A stretch of 64,000 nt of DNA from Bacteroidetes bacterium UBA3022. Its GTDB lineage: Bacteria > Bacteroidota > Bacteroidia > Chitinophagales > BACL12. The stretch's first letter is position 1. Every line of letters begins with the position of its first letter. Under the pieces are notes generated by a model. It searched no databases. It was given only the letters and a program-made list of their open reading frames with translations, and was not told where the DNA came from. Below, piece after piece: positions 25,136 to 33,497 of the stretch. The stretch is from contig DDYY01000025.1 in NCBI GenBank assembly GCA_002346225.1, positions 35,659-99,658 of the forward strand. Reading direction: 5' to 3'. A program made the translations under genes and the position numbers.

Positions 25136-27151
25136 CTATTTTATGCGTTGAATTTCTAATCTGATGCCTTCCATTACTTCATTACAAACTTCTGTAACTT
25201 TTTTGATTCGTTCATGCACCTCCGGTAAATTGACCTTTTCCCTTGCCGATAGTTCAATAAACTTCACCTGATCCAGTGTGTCGTTGAGACCCAGGAACTG
25301 CATCGTCGATTTCATTTTGTGTGCAGTAGCCCTGACACCATCCCAGTTGGCAGCGGCAGCCTGTTCTTCCAGCCGCTTGAGTTCAATGGGGGTCTCGTCG
25401 AGCATGATGCCGAGCATGCGGGTTTTCAAATCGTTATCGTCGTCGGTGATGGCATCGAGGTAATTCAAATTGAGTTGCTCGGTGTTGGATGCTTCCTTCT
25501 CAAAAATAATCCGCTCATTGTCGAACCCGGGATGGGCTATCAATAAATCGATAATCTTATCCTGCAGAATATGCGCCATCACCGGTTTGGATACATAATC
25601 ATTCATACCTGCCTGCAGGCACTTCTCCGCTTCACCGCTCGTGGCGTAGGCCGTAAATGCCAGAATAGGTAACTCATTGGTAGGAGCAGGCATACTGGAC
25701 CGGATGTAACGGGTAGCCGTGTGTCCATCCATCTCCGGCATCTGCACATCCATCAAAACCAAATCGTAGTGCTTGTCTTCAAGCATGGCGATAGCCTGCT
25801 TACCATTCTCCGCTACTTCAATCTCCAGTGATGGCCATTTCCCTTTCAGCATTTCTGTAGTGACCAGTTGATTGAGCGGATGATCTTCTGCCAGCAACAG
25901 GCGCGCTTCCAGGTCTTTTACCTTCAGGGTTCTTCCCTCCTTCTCGGGCGCTTCAGTGGCATTTTGCGCATCAGCCACTTCCATTTCCACTTCAAAAATA
26001 AATTCAGAACCCTCTCCCAGCTTGCTCTTCACCATGATGGCGCCGTTGAGTATTTCCACCAGCTTTTTCACAATAGCGAGGCCCAGACCAGTGCCGCCGT
26101 AGAGACGAGTGGTATCCGTTGCCGCCTGCGTAAAACTATCGAATATGGTTTCGAGGTGTTCACTTTCTATGCCTATACCTGTATCCTTTACCGAAAAGAA
26201 TATCCTGGCCTGCGCACCGATGATATCGATTAAACGCGTGGTTACCCTTACTTCCCCTTCAGCGGTGAATTTGATGGCATTGCTCACCAGATTCAGCAGG
26301 ATTTGATTGAGCCGCAATCCGTCGCCCAGCAGTGTTTCAGGTATATCATCTGCCATGTCCAGCACCAGATCCAGCCCCTTTTCTTCGGCCTTGAAGCGAA
26401 TGGTAGCTATCAGGCTTTCTACATTTTTACGGATAGAAAATGGATGCTTTTCCAGTTCCATCCTACCGGCTTCAATTTTGGAAAAATCTAATATTTCATT
26501 GATGATGTGCAGCAGCGATTCTCCGGATGTGCTGATAGCTTCCATGTATTCCCGCTGCTTCGGATTGAGGGGCGTACCCTGCATCAGCTGCACCATGCCG
26601 TTGATGGCATTCAAAGGTGTCCGAATTTCATGGCTCATATTAGCCAGGAATTCAGCCTTGAAGCGATTGGCGCGCTCTGCAAGATCCTTCTCCTGCTGTA
26701 GGCTCATGGCCTTCTTGCGCAACGTGATATCGCGAATAATACCCTGGTATCCGATAATCCGGTTTTCTTCGTCGAGCCGCAGTGAAGAAGTTATCAGACA
26801 ATCCATGAACTCGCCGTTCTTCTTCTTCAGTTTCACTTCGTAATCCCGCACTTCCCCGCGCTCCCTCAGTTGCTGAATCAAAGGAGTACGATCGGCTTCG
26901 CGTGCATAGATGTCTTGTACCCGCAATTGTCTGAGCTCCTGGTAAGAATACCCAAATAGTTCATTCATGGCACGGTTAAAACCTTCGAAATACCCATCGG
27001 TGGAAGACAGATAAATGGCATCACCCAACTGATCCACCAGCAGGCGATATTTTTCTTCACTGCGGTAGAGCTCTGTTTCTATGCTCTTCCGGTGAATAAA
27101 ATCGCTTGCCATCAGCTCACGGAGCTTCTCTATCAGCAGGTTATCTTCCAT
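25136..27151 (-). CDS. Soluble hybrid histidine kinase (PAS-HisKA-HATPase-REC-HPt)
   Basis: A 671-residue kinase without membrane helices or signal peptide. Order: short coiled N-terminus, PAS domain (~30-145, DAIYLSSTDGYFEGFNRA, IIRDITLRKKA), HisKA with phosphoacceptor His174 in ANMSHEIRTPLN, HATPase with N box (LNLVSNAIKF), G1 (DTGIGI) and G2 (GGTGLGLAI), receiver with Asp468 (LVLMDVQMPEMDG), and a C-terminal HPt domain with His611 (TAHKMKSTMQFLG). All phosphorelay residues are intact, as in ArcB/BarA-type kinases but cytoplasmic. It presumably senses an intracellular signal via PAS and passes phosphate through HPt to the receiver encoded directly downstream. Confidence 0.93.
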   Translation of the reverse strand: MEDNLLIEKLRELMASDFIHRKSIETELYRSEEKYRLLVDQLGDAIYLSSTDGYFEGFNRAMNELFGYSYQELRQLRVQDIYAREADRTPLIQQLRERGEVRDYEVKLKKKNGEFMDCLITSSLRLDEENRIIGYQGIIRDITLRKKAMSLQQEKDLAERANRFKAEFLANMSHEIRTPLNAINGMVQLMQGTPLNPKQREYMEAISTSGESLLHIINEILDFSKIEAGRMELEKHPFSIRKNVESLIATIRFKAEEKGLDLVLDMADDIPETLLGDGLRLNQILLNLVSNAIKFTAEGEVRVTTRLIDIIGAQARIFFSVKDTGIGIESEHLETIFDSFTQAATDTTRLYGGTGLGLAIVKKLVEILNGAIMVKSKLGEGSEFIFEVEMEVADAQNATEAPEKEGRTLKVKDLEARLLLAEDHPLNQLVTTEMLKGKWPSLEIEVAENGKQAIAMLEDKHYDLVLMDVQMPEMDGHTATRYIRSSMPAPTNELPILAFTAYATSGEAEKCLQAGMNDYVSKPVMAHILQDKIIDLLIAHPGFDNERIIFEKEASNTEQLNLNYLDAITDDDNDLKTRMLGIMLDETPIELKRLEEQAAAANWDGVRATAHKMKSTMQFLGLNDTLDQVKFIELSAREKVNLPEVHERIKKVTEVCNEVMEGIRLEIQRIK

Positions 27152-27216
27152 AGAATTGTCCGAAATTTAACATTTTAGAATGGAAAGCACAATCTCGAAC
27201 ACAAGCGCCAAATATT

Positions 27217-27224
27217 TATTTTTG
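27217..27224 (+). promoter_or_regulatory. Candidate -7 box (TATTTTTG) for the polyprenyl synthase gene
   Basis: Exact TAnnTTTG match only five bases before the ATG at 27230. If used, the transcript would be leaderless or nearly so. Confidence 0.45.
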
Positions 27225-27229
27225 CGATT

Positions 27230-28195
27230 ATGGTAACAGTGGAGGAAGCGCATCAGGTAATTGAACAGGCCATCGGGACATATGCGTTTCCCGACCAGCC
27301 TGCCGGATTGTATGACCCTGCCAGGTACTTCATGGGCCTGGGAGGTAAGCGCATTCGACCGGTGATGAGCCTGCTATCTGCGGGTGTGTTCACCAGCGAC
27401 CTGCAACCCTGCATTGAACCGGCACTGGCCATGGAGGTGTTCCACAATTTCACCCTGGTACACGACGATATCATGGATGACGCGCCCCTGCGCAGAGGCG
27501 CTGCTACGGTGCACACCCGGTGGGATATCAATACCGCCATTCTGAGTGGTGATGTGTTGCTGATTGAAGCCTACCAGCTGCTGCTGAAGGCCCCTCCGGA
27601 AAAGCTTCCTGCTGTACTGGCCCTGTTCACGCAAACGGCGAAGGAAGTCTGTGAAGGACAGCAGATGGATATGGATTTTGAACAGATGGATGTCGTGGAT
27701 CTCGACACCTACCTGACGATGATACGGCTGAAAACCAGTGTGCTGCTCGGTTGCTCGATGGCCACAGGTGCCCTGTGCGGCGGTGCAACAGAAGAGGAAG
27801 CCCAACTGCTGTATACCTTTGGAGAACAGCTGGGCATAGCCTTTCAGATCATGGACGATTACCTGGATGCCTATCCCGGTGAAGGCGGTTTCGGCAAGAA
27901 GCCAGGCGGAGATATAGAACGCAAAAAGAAGACTTTCCTCTACATCCGCGCACTGGAATTGTCAGATGAAGAAGCGGCAAAAAAACTGACCGAATTGTAT
28001 GCCTCCTCACAAGCTGATAAGGTAGAGCGCGTGCTGTATATCTTCAATAGCCTGAACATTCAGCAGGCTGCCACCCAGAAGATGGAAGAGCACTATAAAA
28101 AAGCAGTCAATGCTTTAAATACATTGTCAGAAAAAGGATATGATATAAGCGTAATAAGTGAAATGGGCGCAGCCATCATGCAAAGACGCCATTAA
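27230..28195 (+). CDS. Polyprenyl (isoprenyl) diphosphate synthase
   Basis: A 321-residue trans-isoprenyl diphosphate synthase. LGGKRIRPVMSLLS is the IPP-binding segment, VHDDIMDDAPLRRG contains the first Asp-rich motif (79-83), and FQIMDDYLDAYP the second; Lys in LKTSVLLG and GEQLGIAF complete the family pattern. It condenses isopentenyl diphosphate onto an allylic primer to make C15-C40 chains for quinones or undecaprenyl-like lipids. Product length is not decided here; residues Phe71-His72 lie just upstream of the first DDxxD, a position that can set chain length. Convergent with the Nudix gene, with stop codons directly abutting. Confidence 0.9.
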   Translation: MVTVEEAHQVIEQAIGTYAFPDQPAGLYDPARYFMGLGGKRIRPVMSLLSAGVFTSDLQPCIEPALAMEVFHNFTLVHDDIMDDAPLRRGAATVHTRWDINTAILSGDVLLIEAYQLLLKAPPEKLPAVLALFTQTAKEVCEGQQMDMDFEQMDVVDLDTYLTMIRLKTSVLLGCSMATGALCGGATEEEAQLLYTFGEQLGIAFQIMDDYLDAYPGEGGFGKKPGGDIERKKKTFLYIRALELSDEEAAKKLTELYASSQADKVERVLYIFNSLNIQQAATQKMEEHYKKAVNALNTLSEKGYDISVISEMGAAIMQRRH

Positions 28196-28819
28196 TTATT
28201 CATCCATTTTCTCCAGCAGCGCTTCCAGTTCACTGAGGATGATAGCAGTAGCCCCCCACACCTGGTGTCCACCAATCAGATAGCAGGGCACCTCCATCCG
28301 CCAGTCTTTGCGCTCCACCATCATGGTAGATTTCACCGAAGGCAACAGCAGGTCATGTACCGGGAACTCCACAATGGAGGCAACTTCCTGCTCATCGGGG
28401 ACAAATACAGGTTCATGCGGCAGCCATCCCAAAAACGGACGTACAAAAAAATTGCTGGGCGGAATATACAAGGGTGACAAGGGCCCTATGAGCTGAATGT
28501 CGGTTACGCCCACCTCTTCCATGGTCTCCCGCTGTGCCGTTTGCCATGCATCTGCATCCTGTTGCTCCTGGCCTCCCCCGGGAAAGCTGATCTGGCCACT
28601 GTGCACCCCATCGTAAGAGGGCCGCTCCATTAGGACAGTGCGCACCTCATCCTGCCTGGAATATAAAAGTACCATCACGCTGGCCTTGCGTGCATCCGGA
28701 TAATCTTTTTCTTCGAACGGCCCTACCACCCTTCCGGCAGGTGCCATGAACCGCTGCGCAGAGGGACCGGGTAAGCCTCGCTGCAGCACCTGCTTCATGG
28801 TCGCACTAAATTCCTTCAT
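28196..28819 (-). CDS. Nudix hydrolase, CoA pyrophosphatase (NudL)-like
   Basis: A 207-residue protein with an intact Nudix box running from SFPGGG through RETMEEVGV (G-x5-E-x7-REUXEEXGU pattern). The flanks match the CoA pyrophosphatase subfamily: VRTVLMERPSYDGVHSGQI before and PLSPLYIPPSNFFVRPFLGW after the box. Such enzymes split coenzyme A or related nucleoside diphosphate derivatives. No signal peptide; cytosolic. The start is the ATG at 28819, in a short divergent region with the large T9SS gene; the end abuts the polyprenyl synthase stop. Confidence 0.85.
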   Translation of the reverse strand: MKEFSATMKQVLQRGLPGPSAQRFMAPAGRVVGPFEEKDYPDARKASVMVLLYSRQDEVRTVLMERPSYDGVHSGQISFPGGGQEQQDADAWQTAQRETMEEVGVTDIQLIGPLSPLYIPPSNFFVRPFLGWLPHEPVFVPDEQEVASIVEFPVHDLLLPSVKSTMMVERKDWRMEVPCYLIGGHQVWGATAIILSELEALLEKMDE

Positions 28820-28821
28820 CT

Positions 28822-28829
28822 TACCTTTG
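28822..28829 (+). promoter_or_regulatory. Candidate -7 box (TACCTTTG) for the T9SS type B protein gene
   Basis: Exact TAnnTTTG match on the plus strand, 69 bases before the ATG at 28899, in the divergent region. Confidence 0.4.
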
Positions 28830-28898
28830 TCAAAATTGGTGTTCTCAACAGCCTAAAGTACATTCATTATAGTAAATTAGTGCAATAAAATTAAGTTC

Positions 28899-31898
28899 AT
28901 GCGACGATCCATCTGGTTGACCATCTTTCTCCTACCCTTGCTTACAGCTTCAGGACAACTTCCTGTAAACGGACTGGTGTACACAGCCAACGCCGGACAG
29001 TGGAGTGAAAATATCCTTTTCGAAGGGGAGGTTCCGGGAGGCAAACTGTTTCTGGAGCGAACCGGTTTCACCTGGCATTTCCGGGATAATTCGGACGTTG
29101 CTAAAGTAAAAGATGGTGCCATGCTGCTGCAGCATGCACGTATTAAAGGCCACGCGGTAAAGGCTACATTCGTCGGCGCCACCACATCCCGCGTAAGACC
29201 GTATTCAAATAAAGAATCCTTTTATACGAATTATTTTATTGGAAATAATCCGGAGCGCTGGAAAGGAAAAGTACCTTCGTATACATCTGTCATCTATGAA
29301 GACTTGTATCCGGGTATTGATATGATAGTCAAAAGCACAGCAGGAAATATGAAATACGATCTGGTGGTGCAACCGGGTGCTGATGTCTCCAATATCAGGA
29401 TTGCCTATAAAGGCGAGGATGGGCTGAGCATCGACAATGGTCAGCTGGAGATTGAAACCAGTATCGTGCGACTGGTAGAGCAAACGCCTTACGCTTATCA
29501 GCTGATAGACGGAATAGAACAACCCATTGCTTGTGCTTTTAAATTAAAGAATGGCATAGTCGGGTTTACAACAGGCAGCAATTACAACCCTGCCTATCCC
29601 CTGGTCATCGACCCTGCCACGCTGATTTTCAGTAGCTATTCGGGTTCTACTGCCGACAACTGGGGGTACAGCGCCACCTACGACAATGGCGGACATCTCT
29701 ATGGTGCCGGTATTGTAAACGGCATCGGCTATCCTACCACGCTGGGAGCGTATTCCGAAAGTTATGCCGGCGGTGAAGGGGCTTTCGGTTACGACATTGG
29801 CATATCAAAATTCACTCCCGACGGCACCGACCTGGTTTATTCTACCTACCTCGGTGGCTCCAGCAATGAATTGCCACATAGTCTGGTAGTAGATTCCAGC
29901 GGTCAACTCGTGGTGTATGGCAGCACCGGCTCTGAAGATTTTCCGGTGTCAGCATCCGCTTTCGATAACTCACATAACGGCGGACCTGCGGTCACGGTTA
30001 CTTATGTAGTGAGCTTCAACAATGGCTCCGACGCTTTTATCACGAAACTAAGTGCGGATGGTTCCGACATTATTGGCTCCACCTATCTGGGTGGCAGCAA
30101 TGAAGATGCACTCAATCTGGGAGACGGTTCTTTCAATTACGGCGACCACGCTCGCGGTGAGGTGGTGGTGGATGGCACCGGCAATGTCTTTGTGGCATCG
30201 TCTACCAACAGTCCGGATTTGCCGGTAACACCGGGCGCCTTTCAATCTACCTTGTCCGGTGATCAGGATGGGTTTGTCGCCCGGTTCAATCCCGACCTGA
30301 GTGAACTGGAATGGTGTACCTACCTCGGGGGCAGCAATGACGACGGGGTCTACTCTATCAAAAAGGCACCGGACGAAACCTTTCTGGTAGTGGGCGGAAC
30401 TTCCAGTACCGACTTCCCTACCACAGCAGGAACATTGAACCCAAGTTTTTTAGGCGGAGGCATAGACGGCTACGTAGCACGCATGACCTTCGACGGCGCT
30501 GATGTACTGGCAGCCACCTATCTGGGCACCGCAGCTTATGATCAGGCGTTTTTTGTGGATGTGGACGGTGACAACAATATCTATGTAACCGGGCAAACCT
30601 CCGGCACATATCCTGTTACCGCAGATGTTTATACCAATCCGGGCAGCTCTCAGTTCGTTTCGAAACTGAACAGCGATATGAGCGCATTTATCTATTCCAC
30701 CGTATTCGGGTCGGGCACCACCACGGTCAATTTCTCCCCCACTGCCCTACTGGTCGACGACTGTGAAAATATTTATGTGGCAGGCTGGGGCGGCAGCACG
30801 AACTCGTCTTTCAATCCACTCACCGGCAACGTACTGGGTATGCCGATCACTGCAGATGCATTTACATCCACCACATCAGGCAGCGACTTCTACTTTATCG
30901 TCTTTAAAAAGAATCTCACCGGATTGATCTATGCCACCTTCTTCGGAAGTCCAGCGGCAGCCGACCATGTGGATGGCGGTACCAGTCGTTTCGATAAAAA
31001 GGGACGTATCTACCAGGCAGTATGCGCAGGATGCGGGGGCTTTGATGACTTCCCCACCACCGATGGTGCTTGGAGCGAGAACAACAGTTCCACCAACTGC
31101 AATCTGGGAGTGATCAAATTTGAATTCGATTTCGAAGGGCCCAAAGCACTCTTCAGCCTTGCCCCTCCCAGCGGATGCTCTCCCCTGGATGTCAACTTTG
31201 TCAATAACAGTTCCGATGCAGTGAACTATTACTGGGACTTCGGCAATGGCGCTACCTCAGAGGAAGAAACGCCCAGCGTAACCTATGAGGCACCAGGCAC
31301 CTACACCATCACTCTGGTAGTAGAGGATCCGGAATCCTGTTTCCCTTATGATACTACAACTGCTACCGTGGAAGTATTCGGCTTCCCGGAAGCGGATTTC
31401 AGCTTTTTACCTAATCCCGTCAGCGTGTATGCGGCAGCGAATTTCACCGATGAAAGCCTGGATGCTGCTACCTGGCAATGGGATTTTGGCGATGGAGCTA
31501 CATCGAATGTGGCTAATCCTGCCCACCTGTACACCGAGCCGGGTGAATATATTGTCTGCCTGAGCATTACATCCGATAACGGCTGTCCGGACAGTATCTG
31601 TCAGCCGATTTTGGTGGAAGCATTTTCTGACCTGGACGTACCGAATGCCTTTTCACCCAACAACGATGGTGTTAATGATTTCTTTCTTCCCTTTAACCTC
31701 GGACTGGATGAATTTGAAATGCGCATCTACAACCGCTGGGGCCAGCTGGTATATATTACCAACGATCCACTGCAGGGCTGGGATGGCAATTTCGAAGGGA
31801 AAGAGCAGGAAATGGACACCTATGTCTACGTCATTACCGGTAACGGAGAAGACAATGTGCCGTATTACCGGCAGGGAAATCTGACGCTGGTGCGATAA
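28899..31898 (+). CDS. SBBP-repeat and PKD-domain protein with T9SS type B sorting domain
   Basis: A 999-residue secreted protein. After the signal peptide (IFLLPLLTASGQ) comes the N-terminal module often found with SBBP repeats (GLVYTANAGQWSENILFEG, YEDLYPGIDMIVKSTAGN, PLVIDPATLIFSSY). Then there are several SBBP beta-propeller repeats with the pattern Y-S-T-Y-L-G-G-S (VYSTYLGGSSNELP, IGSTYLGGSNEDA, EWCTYLGGSNDDG, LAATYLGTAAYD). Two PKD domains follow (YYWDFGNGATSEEET and WQWDFGDGATSNVAN). The end is a gliding-associated type B CTD: VPNAFSPNNDGVNDFF, MRIYNRWGQLVY, GWDGNFEGKEQEMDTYVY. A surface adhesin or matrix role is likely; no enzyme motif is seen. Confidence 0.92.
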   Translation: MRRSIWLTIFLLPLLTASGQLPVNGLVYTANAGQWSENILFEGEVPGGKLFLERTGFTWHFRDNSDVAKVKDGAMLLQHARIKGHAVKATFVGATTSRVRPYSNKESFYTNYFIGNNPERWKGKVPSYTSVIYEDLYPGIDMIVKSTAGNMKYDLVVQPGADVSNIRIAYKGEDGLSIDNGQLEIETSIVRLVEQTPYAYQLIDGIEQPIACAFKLKNGIVGFTTGSNYNPAYPLVIDPATLIFSSYSGSTADNWGYSATYDNGGHLYGAGIVNGIGYPTTLGAYSESYAGGEGAFGYDIGISKFTPDGTDLVYSTYLGGSSNELPHSLVVDSSGQLVVYGSTGSEDFPVSASAFDNSHNGGPAVTVTYVVSFNNGSDAFITKLSADGSDIIGSTYLGGSNEDALNLGDGSFNYGDHARGEVVVDGTGNVFVASSTNSPDLPVTPGAFQSTLSGDQDGFVARFNPDLSELEWCTYLGGSNDDGVYSIKKAPDETFLVVGGTSSTDFPTTAGTLNPSFLGGGIDGYVARMTFDGADVLAATYLGTAAYDQAFFVDVDGDNNIYVTGQTSGTYPVTADVYTNPGSSQFVSKLNSDMSAFIYSTVFGSGTTTVNFSPTALLVDDCENIYVAGWGGSTNSSFNPLTGNVLGMPITADAFTSTTSGSDFYFIVFKKNLTGLIYATFFGSPAAADHVDGGTSRFDKKGRIYQAVCAGCGGFDDFPTTDGAWSENNSSTNCNLGVIKFEFDFEGPKALFSLAPPSGCSPLDVNFVNNSSDAVNYYWDFGNGATSEEETPSVTYEAPGTYTITLVVEDPESCFPYDTTTATVEVFGFPEADFSFLPNPVSVYAAANFTDESLDAATWQWDFGDGATSNVANPAHLYTEPGEYIVCLSITSDNGCPDSICQPILVEAFSDLDVPNAFSPNNDGVNDFFLPFNLGLDEFEMRIYNRWGQLVYITNDPLQGWDGNFEGKEQEMDTYVYVITGNGEDNVPYYRQGNLTLVR

Positions 31899-31902
31899 TC
31901 TA

Positions 31903-32931
31903 TCAGGAACCTTTACCGGCCTGTTGTAGGATATAGGCTTTCAGGTCTTCCACCATGATGTTGCTCATGCGCTCTGTGGTGTACAGCGGCATATAAGGCT
32001 TATGTCCGGGTGCAGGATGCGTACCATGGCGAACCACCTGTAATAACCACCAGTTGTTTTTATCAAACCACCTGCTCATGGCCTTGAAGTCTTGTTTGTT
32101 ATCGCCAAAGACAACATCACTTACGCCTGTGGGCTTATGGCAAGCCTGACAAGAGAGTTCATACACCAGCTTTCCGTTCTCAGGATTGCCTTTGCCGTTT
32201 AATTGATCCCAGTAGATATCGTAGGGTGGTTCTTCAAACGTAGCAGGAGACTTCAGGGAGTACCGCGATTTGATTTCAGCAATCACCGCACTGTTATCGG
32301 CATCTGCAGCTGCCAGCGTTGCAAAACGTTGAGCATCACTGTCGTTGAATCCGATATCGGAAAGCGTGTAGCTGATGCTATAGTAATAAGCCAGCACCGC
32401 ATCCATTTCCCAGTCTACAAGAGGTCTGCCTTGCGCGCACTCGCTGGCGCACAACTGTACGGCTTCGCTGAGGTCATCGGCTGCCGGTTCTACCAGATCT
32501 CCGTACTTCTTGTAATAATCATCATTGTACCAGCTTTCGCGGTTGGTTATGCCGTAAAAGGTCGTGCCCTGCAGGAAGGGTAATTGATGTTCGCGGGCAT
32601 ACTCCAGTCGATCCTGTGGATTGGAAACAGTAAGCAAGGGGTCTTCTATCACGTTATTATGACAACTCGTACACATATAGTAGACAGAAACGTATTTGGA
32701 GCGTTTCCCATCCGGTGCGGTGGTGCGTCCTTCGAGAATAATTTCTTTACCACGCTGGATATTTTCCGCAGATACATCTTTGGGAAACCACTTGGGTACC
32801 GGATCACCTAAGGCAAATAAGACATCATTCACTTTGGTAGCAGCAGTAAATGCAGGTGCCGTGGAAGTTGGTCGAAATGCAAATGTTGCTATAAGGGCAA
32901 GGGGTATGAACCCGATTATTAACCTTTTCAT
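31903..32931 (-). CDS. Diheme c-type cytochrome
   Basis: A 342-residue exported protein with a signal peptide (LIIGFIPLALIATFAF). Two covalent haem sites are present: CTSCH at 87-91 and CQACH at 261-265. Each is preceded by a helix with a Gly-Lys region (IQRGKEIILEG and PENGKLVYELS), as in class I cytochrome c domains. Candidate Met ligands lie near the C-terminus (PYMPLYTTERMSN). An extra Cys pair (CASEC, ~171-175) lies between the domains. It is probably periplasmic electron transfer, maybe tied to a dehydrogenase or to sulfur or terminal-oxidase chemistry; no partner gene is adjacent. Confidence 0.88.
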   Translation of the reverse strand: MKRLIIGFIPLALIATFAFRPTSTAPAFTAATKVNDVLFALGDPVPKWFPKDVSAENIQRGKEIILEGRTTAPDGKRSKYVSVYYMCTSCHNNVIEDPLLTVSNPQDRLEYAREHQLPFLQGTTFYGITNRESWYNDDYYKKYGDLVEPAADDLSEAVQLCASECAQGRPLVDWEMDAVLAYYYSISYTLSDIGFNDSDAQRFATLAAADADNSAVIAEIKSRYSLKSPATFEEPPYDIYWDQLNGKGNPENGKLVYELSCQACHKPTGVSDVVFGDNKQDFKAMSRWFDKNNWWLLQVVRHGTHPAPGHKPYMPLYTTERMSNIMVEDLKAYILQQAGKGS

Positions 32932-32947
32932 AGGATGGTATATTAAG

Positions 32948-32955
32948 TAAAGGTA
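32948..32955 (-). promoter_or_regulatory. Candidate -7 box (TACCTTTA) for the cytochrome gene
   Basis: Minus-strand TACCTTTA, one base from TAnnTTTG, 16 bases before the ATG at 32931. Confidence 0.35.
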
Positions 32956-33076
32956 AGCTGCTTTGCTGAGTTACAGGAGCAACAATTGTTTAAAATTTAT
33001 TGAGACAATTTGTTTTCTTGAAATTAATATTAATTTTACATCGTTACAATTACAACACGTTTTTAAGCCAAAATAT

Positions 33077-33130
33077 TGTGTTTTCATGGGGATAGCAGAG
33101 GGATCCATTCTTGGTGAACTCTGCTTTTTT
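33077..33130 (+). ncRNA. Hairpin/poly-T element, copy 1 (small RNA or terminator-like)
   Basis: The first 27 bases (33077-33103) are identical to 33241-33267. AGCAGAG (33094-33100) pairs with CTCTGCT (33119-33125), with an inner CC/GG stem, followed by a T run to 33130. Shared flanks are GGA on the 5' side and GGTGAA on the 3' side of the inner loop. The T run gives the plus strand as the transcribed direction. No gene lies immediately upstream on this strand that would need a terminator, so a short independent RNA is the better reading; this is inference. Confidence 0.5.
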
Positions 33131-33240
33131 AATTAACCATTTCTACCCCCAATCTGGTTCCTGATTCCCTTTCTCTCCTTTCCCAACCGTCCGTTCCGTT
33201 CTCCTCCCCGTGGCACTGCGTTTGCATCTATAAGGATGTG

Positions 33241-33297
33241 TGTGTTTTCATGGGGATAGCAGAGGGAACCTTCAAACGGTGAACTCTGCTTTTTTTT
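33241..33297 (+). ncRNA. Hairpin/poly-T element, copy 2 (small RNA or terminator-like)
   Basis: Near-duplicate of 33077-33130, offset by 164 bases. AGCAGAG (33258-33264) pairs with CTCTGCT (33284-33290), with an inner CC/GG stem and a T run 33290-33297. The differences from copy 1 are concentrated in the apical loop (TTCAAAC versus ATTCTT), which changes length by one base while both stems stay intact. Confidence 0.5.
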
Positions 33298-33412
33298 CCT
33301 CCTGATGTCCCTGAAAACAATGGCTGCAGCCATTCCAGCCGCTTTTAAAGTCTTTATCCTGCAGCTCCAAATGCCGTTAGTCCGATTGTCCGGCAAGGCC
33401 ATCCTTAAAGAA

Positions 33413-33465
33413 GTGTGGAAATTTTTCCCCAACCAGTCGGGCATATCTTCCACACATTCCACACA
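33413..33465. repeat. Tandem TTCCACACA repeat with an upstream inverted copy
   Basis: TTCCACACA occurs twice in direct tandem (33448-33456, 33457-33465). GTGTGGAA (33413-33420) is the inverted complement of the first eight bases of each. The group sits 22-76 bases upstream of the guaA -7 box. It could be an operator for a dimeric regulator, or allow two alternative hairpins if transcribed. Confidence 0.5.
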
Positions 33466-33486
33466 AACCGAATGGGTAGTGTTCTC

Positions 33487-33494
33487 TATCTTTG
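33487..33494 (+). promoter_or_regulatory. Candidate -7 box (TATCTTTG) for guaA
   Basis: Exact TAnnTTTG match three bases before the ATG at 33498, implying a leaderless transcript if functional. The TTCCACACA repeats would then lie around the -33 region and upstream of it. Confidence 0.45.
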
Positions 33495-33497
33495 CGC

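Larger units (their letters stand above)
32932..33497. other. 566-base intergenic region with tandem hairpins and short repeats
   Basis: This is the largest gene-free stretch in the window, between divergent cytochrome and guaA genes. It holds a minus-strand -7-like box for the cytochrome, two near-identical hairpin/poly-T elements 164 bases apart, a pyrimidine-rich spacer, the GTGTGGAA / TTCCACACA repeat group, and the guaA -7 box. Open frames in it are short, cross the repeats, and look spurious. Confidence 0.8.

Noticed and set aside
33086..33281. Short peptides starting at the ATG inside each hairpin element (MGIAEG...)
   Set aside because: The two copies diverge by a one-base indel in the loop, so the frames end differently; structure, not coding, is conserved.
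33133..33462. 109-codon minus-strand open frame in the guaA upstream region
   Set aside because: It runs through the reverse complement of hairpin copy 2 and shows no signal, domain or start context; better explained as chance.
33448..33465. TTCCACACA repeats as DnaA boxes of a replication origin
   Set aside because: They do not match TTATNCACA, and no dnaA, dnaN or AT-rich unwinding region is nearby.
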